From positions 40,752,344 to 40,816,343 of the forward strand of contig NC_059474.1 in assembly GCF_018139145.2 (NCBI RefSeq): DNA of 64,000 nucleotides. The letters run 5' to 3'. A program made the position numbers and the translations under genes. Below the pieces are notes generated by a model. That model did no database searches. It saw only the letters and a program-made list of their open reading frames with translations, and had not been told where the DNA came from. Shown piece after piece: positions 26,248 to 36,572 of the stretch. This DNA is from Gymnogyps californianus (Eukaryota; Chordata; Aves; Accipitriformes; Cathartidae). Position 1 is the first letter of the stretch; each line of letters opens with the position of its first letter.

Positions 26248-26330
26248 TGTAAAAAAAAACCCAAAAAACAAAACCACACCAAAAAACCCACACACAAAAA
26301 CCACCAAAAAAAACCCCCAAAAAACTAGCT
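26248..26330. repeat. A/C-rich low-complexity patch
   Basis: A runs interrupted by C runs (for example AAAAACCACCAAAAAAAACC and CCCAAAAAAC). The apparent G/W/F-rich frame on the minus strand across it is a composition artefact. Confidence 0.85.
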
Positions 26331-26379
26331 TGTTTTTACCCACATATTTTAGCATAAAGGGCTGAGACAACAAAAGCTG

Positions 26380-27060
26380 CTATAAGTTAGACTAAAAGTC
26401 CAGTTAGTTCAGTATTTTTCCTCTGACAGCCTCCAAAAAGTGGATGCTTAGGGTGAAGAATGGGATAATGGTACTTTGAGTACTCTCTCATCCTTCATCT
26501 ATTTCTGAAACAAACATGATTTGTATGTGTCTAGCATGCTCAGTGAATGCATTTTCCTAGCAATTATCCAGCCTCCTCTTGCAGCTCATGCAAACTTCCC
26601 ATCCACAATAAACTTTGACAAGGAATTCCACAATTGTGATCTGTTGCACAAAAAATGGCTTCATTACTTCTTTTGAACCTGTCTCCTATTACCTTAATTT
26701 GATTCCTCGAGATCTTTTTTGTACAGAAGAGATGATGAATAGTTTTTCCCTATCCTTCCTCTCCAGCCTAATTTTGTGTTTCTTTTCACCTTTAGTTTAT
26801 TTTCCCCTCATCTAATTCTGAAAGTTGTTCTTTACACAGAGGTTGTTCCAAGGCCTTTTGTTCGTCCTTGTTGTGCTTCTCTGAACCTCTTTCCATTTCA
26901 CTACATCCCTTTCGAAATGAGGGGTAGAAACTGTATAGAGATCAAAGTGACAAAATTCTTCCCTTGCTTTTTTTCCTCTAAAAACTCCTGCTTTCAATTT
27001 TGTTCCCCAATGACTACTGAGCTTTTTCTTGTCTTTTCTTACATTGAGCTGAAAGAATAT
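26380..27060 (-). mobile_element. Ancient CR1-type LINE 3' region, minus strand
   Basis: The plus strand carries, in order, diverged forms of landmarks of an old amniote CR1 read in reverse: AGTTAGTTCAGTATTTTTCC then CTCTGACAGCC; GACAAGGAATTCCACAAT; GAACCTGTCTCCTATTACC; TTGATTCCTCGAGATC; AGAGATGATGAATAG; GGTTGTTCCAAGGCC; TTGTGCTTCTCTGAACC; TTTCCATTTCACTACATCC; CGAAATGAGGGGTAGAAAC. The order and spacing fit the 3' part of the element. It is much more diverged than the other CR1 copies in the window, which implies an old insertion. Apparent open frames over it (26615-27141 and complements) are shadows. Both ends are approximate. Confidence 0.75.
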
Positions 27061-27987
27061 CAGCCAAGTACCATTTGGCATATAAAAGTAACACAATTAA
27101 ACTATTTACTCTGTTTCTGCCAAAATACTACAGACATATAAATCCAAGTTTTTACCTTTTACTATCCTCCATAAGATAAGCATCTCCTGATTTTCAATAC
27201 AGTTGGGAAAAGTACTAACAGTTTTTTGGATGAACTGCCTGGGTTTGTGCAAGTGGCATAGTAACAAACTGAATATACATCACCCACTTGTGAAAGCAAG
27301 TTAAGAGCTCATGACGGCAGCCAGAAGCGGCAATAAAAGCATGAAATCCCATGGCTAAGGAGAGCTATTTCTATTTTGATGCACAAAAAGAAGTCATTCG
27401 ACAATTGAGTATGCTCCCATGGGCTACAAAATGCTGCAAGTGCCTCCATGACTCTGTGGGAGAGATGTGAATGCACATTGGCAAGTCTGCTGAACAAGGA
27501 ACACATTTCAAGTGAGACTATGCAGCATTCAACGTGCTGAAGAGAACTTCACGTGTGAGTGAGTTTGAATGAGCGGTCAAAAACCCCATTCCATCAACAG
27601 AACTGAGCCAACAAGACCAGTAGAGTAGTTCAAATTCTGTTTCTTAGACATCTTGTTGCAAAGAAACATCTATCTTTAGAAATTCTTTTTGTAGACATTT
27701 TATGCAAAACACACCTCAGTTCTGTCAGTGTTCAGCCAGCAACTAGATGACCACAAGCCTGTCAAATTTCTGGCATAAACACATGTTTTCATGAAAATAC
27801 AAGCTATAGCTGTCAGTAATACACCCTCATGCAAGAAAAAAATGTGAAAGAGCTGAGGACTGTTTTCTATTCCTGCCTAGGAGTCAGAAAAACGAGAAAT
27901 TGTGGCTAAAACCATTATGGTGTCAAAAAGTACATGAAAACCATCACACACCACTTGTTGAAAAAACCTGAAAAGTGACGGGAGGGC
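27061..27987. other. Unique sequence, no gene seen
   Basis: No element recognised. The part at 27230-27620 is a little richer in GC and keeps a few CpGs, but I could not assign it to a repeat or exon. Confidence 0.45.
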
Positions 27988-28581
27988 TGTACTGGTTTTG
28001 GCTGTGATAGAGTTAATTTTCTTCATAGTAGCTTGTATGGTGCTTTGTTTTGGATTTGTGACCAAAACAAGTGTTGATAACGCAGGAATGTTTTAGCTGT
28101 TTCTGAGCAGTGCTTACATAGTCAAGGCCTTTTCTGTTTCTCACGCTGCTCCACCAGTGAGTAGGATGGGGGTGCACAAGGAACTGGGAGGGGACATGGC
28201 AGGAACAGCTGACCCCAGCTGACCAAAGGGATATCCCACACCATATGACAGTTGTACTCAGCAATAAAAGCTGGGGGAAGAAGGAGGAAGGGGGCATGTT
28301 CAGAGTTAAGGTGTCTGTCTTCCCAATTAACCATTACGCATGATGGAGCACTGCTTTCCTGGAGATGCTGAACACCTGCCTGCCGATGGGAAGCAGTGAA
28401 TTAATTCCTTATATTGTTCTGCTTGCGCACACAGCTTTTGGTTTACCTACTAAACTGTCTTTATCTCAACCCAGGAGTTTTCTCACTTTTACCTTCCCAG
28501 TTCTCTCCCCCATCCCACTGCAGGGGGAGTGAGCAAGGAGCTGTGTGGGGCTGAGCTGCCTACTGGGATTAAACCACGACA
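27988..28581 (+). mobile_element. Solo ERV LTR, plus strand, older subfamily
   Basis: It begins TGTACTGGTTTTGGCTGTG and ends GGGATTAAACCACGACA, is 594 bp long, and shares U3 landmarks with the LTR at 23878: GTTAATTTTCTTC, AGTAGCTTG, GTGTTGATAAC, GGGAGGGGACA, ACAGCTGACC, CACACCATATGAC. The CRE position reads TGACAGTT and the TATA position reads AATAAAAG, so both promoter motifs are lost or altered. The R/U5 part (GGAGCACTGCTTTCCTGG, GATGGGAAGCAGTGAATT, CTGTCTTTATCTCAACC) matches the fragment at 10802-11042, not the LTR at 23878. The poly(A) position reads ACTAAA (28449-28454). Flanking pentamers AGGGC and GAGGT do not match well, so no target duplication is claimed. No viral coding sequence adjoins it. 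Confidence 0.9.
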
Positions 28582-31500
28582 GAGGTCTCAAAATTTGTCA
28601 TTTACTTACATTATCTGTCATTTTAAAGTCATGAAAATATATAAATTAGCTAAGAACTCAATTTTTAAGAATCTATATAAAATTATAAGTACATTATAAT
28701 ATGCATAATAAAATAGAGAATGAAACAAATTAAAATGAAAATGAGTAAAAACTGGAAGTGTACGAGCTCAAATTAAAATCAAACTAAAAGATTATTTTCA
28801 TACCCAGTTTCAGGAAGATAGAAAATTTTCCAAAATACTTGGTTCTTTTAATTTAATGCTTTTTCATCAAAACCTCCAGATTCCTATAGTTTTGTTTTGA
28901 TTTAAAAAAAAAAAAAATACCCACTCCAAGTGTTTTTAGAGTAATTTAAGTTATCATACTCATCATACTAAGTAGTTCTGGGAAAGCATTCAATTCCCTC
29001 TACACACCTGATGGCCTCATGGACTCACAGAAACAACACATATATAGAAAGTATTTCTGTCAGCAAGATAATCTTCAATACCTGTTGAGCTATGTTGATA
29101 GCTCTTTTCTATAACTATTCTTGTCCAGCTAACCTTTATTATTAAACACACATTTTAGTTGAAATAGATCAGGACAAGTTCACTGTCAGGGACCCTTCAG
29201 AGCCTACACTTATTTTCAGAAATAGAGAGTACAATTTCAACTCTTTTTTTTTTTTTATATTTGAAACAATTGCATTTCCATAATACTGAAGGAATATATC
29301 CTGGATATGATTTAAAATATAACCAATAGATGAAAATCATGATTTTTTTTTAAATATTTCGCATAAAGTGCATGTTATTGCAATATTAAAGTATCACAAT
29401 ATTAAATGTCACAAACCGTTATAAAGATTGGACACAATTTCAAAGTTTCCCTAGTGACTCCACCTTTCTGCATTTTTGGGAATCATTATGCTGTAAATAT
29501 TACCAGGAAGCATCAACCCTCAAAAGCGTCAGGTCTGAACAAGACCCCAGACTACTGTCCAGAGGTGGTCTACACCACCAGCAGTAGCAAATTAAGGCTG
29601 ACATTGTTAGTTAGCTTAGGAAAGCACAGCAAATTCCAGTTGCCATTATGTTTTCCCTCTAACGATCCTTGCTGAAAAGACGTTCAGGGCAAGAATGAGA
29701 TGGAAGAAGAGAGGATGGTGTACTGACCAAGATTAGATTTAGTTTCCCATGTCTCAGTTAATTCTTCTTGTTTTTTAATCATCTCTTCTGCCTTGAGAAA
29801 AGTAAGGTCAATAGTAGTTTTACATGCATAACACTTGGCCCCTGGAGATCATTACTTAATTAAGGTACAAAATAAAAGTGTTGTGATGGTGTTCATTAAT
29901 CTAAGGGATAAGAGTAGGTCAGTGTTTAAACTAACACAGCAATAACAATGGATTTTGTATTCATGTCAGTACTGCATATTTAAACCTGAGGGAAGAACTG
30001 TCATGGTCTACTTGTCCAACTGCAAAAACTAGCCTCCTCCAGCTATGTTTTGAATAACTGTCACAGAAGAGCAAAAGCTTCTTCTTCAGAGCCTCAAGGT
30101 CCCAGACTGTTTAGTCTATCATGATGGTAAAAACTCTGAGGAGGTATTTTATGTGAAACACATTTTTAAAGTTATGCCTACATGATTTTGCATAAATATA
30201 ATTCTATTTTTATCCTCGTGTCAGCAAAACCCATTGCTGAATCACACATTTCAAACAAAACTTCAACTATCTGAAGGAAAAAAAAATAAAATCACAAAGG
30301 TATGACCTACAAAAAAGCAATCAAGTTTTATGTTTTACATTAAAAATTAATGATATATATAATTTAAGTTACTAAACATAATTTAAATATAATTTACTAA
30401 TTTTAAAATAGTCCTTTCATATCAAGCCATCTCTAAAACATTTATCTCCAGTAAGGAAAAAAATGTTGAAAAGATTCCATTACCTAACAAGATTTGGGTC
30501 ACATACTCATTTCAAGGCCAGCATATTGGTCCATAGGGTAAATTAAAACCTATACATGTTTCATGATAAAGAGTGAAATTCACTACTCTACACAAAAGCC
30601 CAAGAAACTGGATTCTTTCTAGAAATGCAATAAGAACTTAAACAATGAAACCCAGAAGCAAGATCTGAAGCTGTTGCTTCGCCTCTCAGTGGTTTGTCTT
30701 GCAACCAGCATCAGAACTGCCTTCTAATGCATGAAGCCAGTGGCTCCTCCTTCTACCCTACCCATGTTTCTGTTCTTTAGACAACAATCAGGCAGAGATG
30801 GAAGGACAACTGAAAAGGTTCAGATTAAATACTCGGCGTTCATTCTAGGGCAGAACCCAGATTTGGCAGCTTTTGAAAGCTGAGAATTGAGATAAACAAA
30901 TGACAAGTACTAAAACCAGAGCATATTACTATACTGTGAATCAATCCCTTCCTGCTTCTCAAAGAGCATTTGAGTCCTCTTTCTCTTAATAAACTGTTGG
31001 CATGTACTAATCATGTTCAGGTTGTGATTCCCTCAAACATCGCCATATTGGTTTTTAAGGGACCAACTGGCCTAAGGTCTAACTTAGCTGTTCTGGAAAA
31101 AATACACTCCATTCACTCCATTTCTTATTTATAAGAGAATATGCATTTACATCAAAGTCTTTCATGCTCATTACAATATCTCTTTGGTCAGGGCAATATA
31201 GCATCACTGAAATTTTTACAAACTTGTAAGTTCAAATGAGATGTGCAGTAAAGTGAGGGAAGACAGTGCCCACTTTTACCACTATGGCCATATCCAGAGG
31301 AAATTTCACAAAGATTCATCTTTCCACATATCACATTTCCATAGAAGTATCTGGAGTGTTTTCCCCTTGAAAACATTAATTGCTATCACCTGGTGCATTT
31401 TTGCTACTGCTTGAAACAGTGCTCTGCAAAACAAATGTATATTTCTGTCCCAAAATATTCCATCAGTGTCGTACAACTTCTCTTTACCTTCAAGTGTCGT

Positions 31501-32046
31501 CTTAAGGTTTTAACTTGGATATTTTAAAAGAAAGTTATTTGTCTTTGTCATGAGAACTCACATTTAACAAGTATATCTGTATATAATTTTGGAAAAGGTT
31601 TTTGAAATTAACATTTTAGTTATTTCCAACACCAAACCATTTAAAACACTACTGTTCACAAAAAAAGTTCATTTGAAGAACAGATTAAGCTATTGGCTTA
31701 GTCTGTTAGGTTAGCTATTTTTCTCTGCTGTGGCTAATGATTAGTAACCACCAATTTATCTCCTGAGGTAAAAATGTTTTCTTCTTCTTACCTGAGTATT
31801 TTCTGCTCATCTGAGTTATTATTCCAGTCCCTGATTGCAGGCCTGTCAAAGTGGTAATGCATAGATTAGCCTGGCTGAGATTATTTGATCTGATAGTGGC
31901 CCTGCTGCGTCCACCCTTTTTAGTTTCTCTTTTCTGTGGTGATTCTGTTTCCAGTGGCATCTGCTGGCATATTGCCTGTAAATATCTTCAGGCCTGGAAC
32001 TATCCAGCAACATGCTGTAGTATCTAAGCCTAGGGATGCATGTGGC
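28582..32046. other. AT-rich unique sequence, no gene seen
   Basis: No gene or clear transposon. Very AT-rich segments (28600-28760, 30340-30420) alternate with ordinary unique sequence. Open frames are short and unsupported. Confidence 0.55.
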
Positions 32047-32290
32047 CATAGAATCATAGAATATCTCAAGTTGGAAGGGACCTGTAAGGATCATCGAGTC
32101 CAACTCCCTGCTCCTCACAGGACTGCCTAAAACTAAACCATATGACTAAGAGCATTGTCCAGATGCTACTTGAACTCTGACAGGCTTGGTGCTGTGACCA
32201 CTTCCCGGGGAGCCTGTGCCAGTGATGAACCACCTTCTCAGTGACGAACCTTTTCCTAATGTCCAGCCTGAACTTCCCCTGACCAGCTTG
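32047..32290 (-). mobile_element. CR1 LINE 3' tail, minus strand
   Basis: The plus strand starts with two CATAGAAT octamers (32047-32062), the reverse complement of the CR1 terminal repeat. It continues AGTTGGAAGGGACC, AAGGATCATCGAGTCC, AACTCCCTGCTCC, TGAACTCTGACAGGCTTGG, TGCTGTGACCACTTCCC, GGGGAGCCTGTGCCAGTG and TTTTCCTAATGTCCAGCC, then ends near CCCCTGACCAGC. This is the typical 3' end of an avian CR1. It is a different subfamily from the tail at 18087. The 5' part is missing and an A/C-rich tract (32299-32326) begins just beyond. Confidence 0.94.
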
Positions 32291-32298
32291 CTTTTATT

Positions 32299-32326
32299 TA
32301 AAAAAAAAACAAAACAAAACCAAAAC
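32299..32326. repeat. A/C-rich low-complexity patch
   Basis: A run of ten A followed by CAAAACAAAACCAAAAC, abutting the CR1 remnant to its left. Confidence 0.8.
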
Positions 32327-34571
32327 TATTTCACTTACATTTGATTACTACAAATAAGATGCACAGAGACAGATCTATACATACACATGCAAGTTGACAA
32401 GTAATGACTGACACCATACATAGCACATACACACACATGCTCAGTTACAAATACAAGTTCAGTTTAGTTATATACATTTTCCAGAATATAAACATCCTTT
32501 GTCAACACATTATAACAAACTGTTTGCAAACTGACTTTTCTCTCCTATGTCTGCCTCCGCATATAAGATCTTGTAAATATGGAGTCCTGCTTTACCTAAA
32601 CCAAGTAGTACAAGAAGCTATACTCAACATATAGGAGAACACCTCTTGGTCCACATTTCTTCCTGGTTTTCAAAGGGCCAATTGCCTGCTACTGCTAAGT
32701 GTGCTTGAAGACCTATCTTACTCAGACATAGGGCCGATGGTCTAAAATGGTAAAGTCCTGGTGAAATACTTTGTTTTATTGTCCAAAAATATAGCTAGAT
32801 GCTGTGCTCTAATCTCAACAGGCTACTCATTTACACACTGAAATGCCCAGAAGCTGATTAATCACATTACAAATTCTGGTCCCGTCAGGATGTATATATA
32901 AACATGCATTTCTTTCAAGACAACAGTGCTATGTCATGTGGAAGCCACTGCAATCACCTGCAGCGCACGATTACAACTAAAACCAGATTTATTGGAAGCT
33001 GTGAGCAGCCACAGCTGGAAGCAATTGTGAGCAACTATTCACAGCCAGAACTTGCCTTCCTTCCCACTCCCTGTTCAAGGATAGCCATATAAAACAAAAC
33101 AAGGTAGAAGGAAAAACAAACATTTTACTTCTAGCACCATGCTGCCTGCATTGATCATTACCATACATCTCGGTGGAAAAACAGTAATATTCTGAGCAAA
33201 ACCTTCAAAGTTTAAATAAACAAACAACATTACCAAGCATATAACCTTCAGTGCTCTGGTTTCTCTAGACAGCTATTGAGATCTTTTCATAGACGCAGTC
33301 ATTGACCAAGGTATGAATCACGCCTGTTCCAACGGTACTGGAAATGGCTGAGGCAAGTTAGGAAGGACTGTGCCAGCCTGAGGAGTAACCGACTTGCCAA
33401 TGTGTATGACTTTACTATATAATCAAGCAAAGCTTGAAAGTATATCAGATGTAAATAACGTGGGTCAGAAGGTAGGATAAACACATGAACAAGAAATATA
33501 ACTAAAAAGTAAACGAACTCTGGGTAAAAATTCATGAAGTAATGAGCTACCAAGCAAACAAACATAAAGGAAACAGTCAAAGACTGGTGGACCACACAAA
33601 ATCATTATTTGCCATTTGGAAATCTGAATAGTGTCTGTGCTTAATCAATAAATCACTGAGCAAGTGGGATGCCTAGAAAAATGAAAGTGGCAGATTCTGG
33701 GACAGAGAACAGCTCAATAGCTAAGAAAAGTCGGAAATGAGAGATTTAAAAAACCAGAAAAAGCAGCAAACTTGCTGCACCCATTAATAACTAGAGATCT
33801 TTTATTGTGGGAACAGCTTTGGAATTTACTACTTACATCTGCAATGTAGCAAAAGACAGAAAAGGCAGCAAATTTTTAAAGTCCATACATGCACATGTAG
33901 ATTCAGATAATTCATGTAACAGAAATTAAGCAAACTGGGGTTTTAGAGTACAACGTGAAGCTTCTGTTAGTCCAAACCTAGACCCTGTAGACTATTTCAC
34001 TCTTTTTTAACTGGTTCCTTTCACTGGATGATCTGAAAGTATAAAATATGAAAGATTGCAGGTAAAATGGACAGCTCTTTCAGAGCACTTCCAGCACTTA
34101 CAGAAACATTCAGGAAACAAACTGAAACAATCTCAACTCAAGAGATTTATAACTTTGAACTCATTTTGCATTCAGAAAATAAAACTTTTGAAGCAGTTTT
34201 CTTTTGGATACTTCTCCAGGTCTCTATAAACTATTTTTCATCCAATGAAAAAAAAATACCCAAAACAAAACTTAATATGACTATTTGTGGAGCACCTTGA
34301 GTTTAAGCTTTTTACGGTATGCACTAGATAAAGTAGAACCAGCTACAAGAATCTTGCAATCTATATTAAGTAACATACCTGACACAAAATTTACCATTTT
34401 TTTAGAGGAATATGAAAAAAACAATATATTATTTATATAATGTGTATTTTTTTTTTTAATCTGATATTGATTTAGGCAAGGATCCTTTTAAACAAAACTG
34501 ATCTTGGAACATGATGATTTGACAATGCTAATGGTGTACAGTGCTTTTTTTTCCCTCCTCCTTTTGGAGAT

Positions 34572-34636
34572 AAAAGAAGAAAAAGATTAGAGAGGCAAAA
34601 GAAGAAAAAGATTAGAGTGGCAAAAGAAGAAAAAGT
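34572..34636 (+). repeat. 25-bp tandem repeat, about 2.6 copies
   Basis: AAAAGAAGAAAAAGATTAG begins at 34572 and again at 34597, and a third unit starts at 34622, so the period is 25. The two full units differ by one base (GAGAGGC versus GAGTGGC). The tract is purely purine except for a few T and C. Confidence 0.93.
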
Positions 34637-36213
34637 CACCATGACTTTTTTTTAAATGTACGATTTTTTCAGTTTCAAGTGTCTTTTTACTTCAAATTTC
34701 TTTTGATAGTGTAACAATTTAACATAAAACTGAAACAATTGTTGAATACAGTAAGAATGTCTTCTCTCAAAACCAGGAGAATCCTTGTTTTGGAACTCAA
34801 ATTTTTACATCAGAAAAGCAGAGAAAATTACTATGAAACTTTATTCAGCCAGGACCATCATATCCTGGATGTTAAACTAAGTTCTGTGCAACTGATTTCC
34901 AGTTTTTGTTTTCATTTTTATATGTAGGTACTTCTGTGCCTTTCCCCACGCCTGGCTGGATGTGAGCAGCTTCCGGAAGGAAGGTACTCAGTTGCATTGG
35001 TACTGTACCAAGGTACTAAGTTTCCTTTCCCGATGGGCAGAATACAACATCACATTCAATACCTCACTGATGTCATTACGTGACTTCAAGCTGGCTTGTG
35101 TGTAATTGGCTTGGAGCGTCTGCAAAGCAGATTATCACTTGTTTTCAACCTACTGAATAATGTAGTATTACTTTTTTTTAAGCGTTTGTACTGTTCTTCA
35201 TATTTCTTGCATATACCCTTAGAGTGCTCATGAGCCAGATTTTCATCAAGAGCAAAATTTACTTTCGTCCTGTTTGAGCGGGGGCTCACAGTGGTACAAC
35301 TAGTTGTTAGGACTGACACTGTATGCATAAGACCATGATTTTTTTTTTTTTTTTCCCCAAGGGTAATGTCAATATCAAGAACTTCCATCCCCTGCCCCCT
35401 TCCTCCCCCACCTCCACCAAAAGCTCTCCTTATTGGGAAACAGCTATCTTCCCTCCCCCCGTTGTTGTTATTTTCTATATCAACATCTATCAACACCTAT
35501 CAATATCTCTTTCCTAGCCCGATGAGGTTAAATACATACATTTTAGCATCTTCTTAATCCACTGCTTGTTCATGTCTCAGAAGTGAATGCTAAATTTTAT
35601 TTTATTATTTGAAAGCAATATAAATTTAAGTGATATAATGTAAATGGTCAGGTTTTGGCAAGAGAATACTCCTTTAAAAAAAAAGAAAGCAGCAGTGAGA
35701 TGTGTAGTCTACAGAGTTAATATCCACTTACAGGAGTGAGATACCAACAAAAAGGATTTCACGCTTTGTTCTACATTTCCACTTATTGCTAGTGAAAATA
35801 CATTCTTTCATTATGAAGTTTGAAGCTATAAATAAAGGCAAAAGTAAAAACACTTTAGCAACCGATAAAATAAAGTCAGATTATTGACAAAAGGAGAGCA
35901 GTAGGTTAGATGGAATTTATTAAGCTTTAATAGACTTCTGAATAGGTTTCACAAGGCTACAATATTCACTGAGACTTAAGGAAAACAAATTAAATGGTTT
36001 CTATATAGCTACAATAAGTATTATTCAGTACAAGGATAGCAAAGAGTGGAAAAAATGATTAGGAATTCAGTTTCTTACCAACATTCACTAATAGCAAGTA
36101 CACAAAGAAAAATCAATATAAAAGATCGTTACTGAAGAAATGTAATCGTACCTTGCTGAGCTATTTAAGAATGATACGTCAAGCCGTCAGTTCAGACAAT
36201 TAAACCTGCGAAA

Positions 36214-36263
36214 CAGCAAAAAACCCCCACCAAACCCCAATACAAAACCAACAACAAATACAA
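36214..36263. repeat. A/C-rich low-complexity patch
   Basis: CAGCAAAAAACCCCCACC then AAACCCCAATACAAAACC and further A/C sequence. The G/F-rich minus-strand frame over it is a composition artefact. Confidence 0.75.
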
Positions 36264-36526
36264 CCTGTTGCTCTACAATCCTCTTGTCTGGAAGAATGAT
36301 TTCCAAAAAAAAAAAAAACCAACGTTCAACTGTCAAAGCATAAAAATAGAGATGAATACATTGAAGGCTCAACAGTCTATGAAAATCAGAAGTCTGTTTA
36401 CTCCAACTATGCATCACTTCAGACAAGGTCAGGAAATTCTAAAGCACTCTTTTTTTTCTGTCTCTCCATAATGTTGCTCCCATAGAAGGGAGCAAGTATC
36501 TTATCTAACCACCTTGTAAGCAGCCA

Positions 36527-36572
36527 GAAAGAAAAAACAACAACAAAAAACCCAAACCAAAACAAAAAAATC
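36527..36572. repeat. A/C-rich low-complexity patch
   Basis: AAAAAACAACAACAAAAAAC followed by CCAAACCAAAACAAAAAAA. Same class as its neighbours. Confidence 0.8.

Larger units (their letters stand above)
24472..26379. other. Unique sequence between LTR and ancient CR1
   Basis: The sequence right of the LTR shows no primer-binding site and no gag or pol similarity, so it is not proviral interior. A C/T-rich stretch at about 25290-25450 gives chance proline/serine-rich frames. A moderately GC- and CpG-richer patch (25530-25650) follows. A G/T tract with three GGG runs is at 25911-25932, and an A/C-rich patch is at 26248-26330. Confidence 0.5.

Noticed and set aside
26776..27141. 121-codon frame
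   Set aside because: It reads through the reverse complement of the ancient CR1 3' region and out into unique sequence.
23878..28581. The two plus-strand LTRs as the ends of one provirus
   Set aside because: The 3.5 kb between them has no primer-binding site, gag, pol or env similarity and contains an older CR1. The LTRs belong to different subfamilies and their outer flanks do not match. They are two separate solo LTRs.
35086..35496. 136-codon minus-strand frame as a gene
   Set aside because: The first half is low-complexity (N, G and K runs from simple tracts, including a long T run on the plus strand). The second half has no recognised motif and no clear splice sites.
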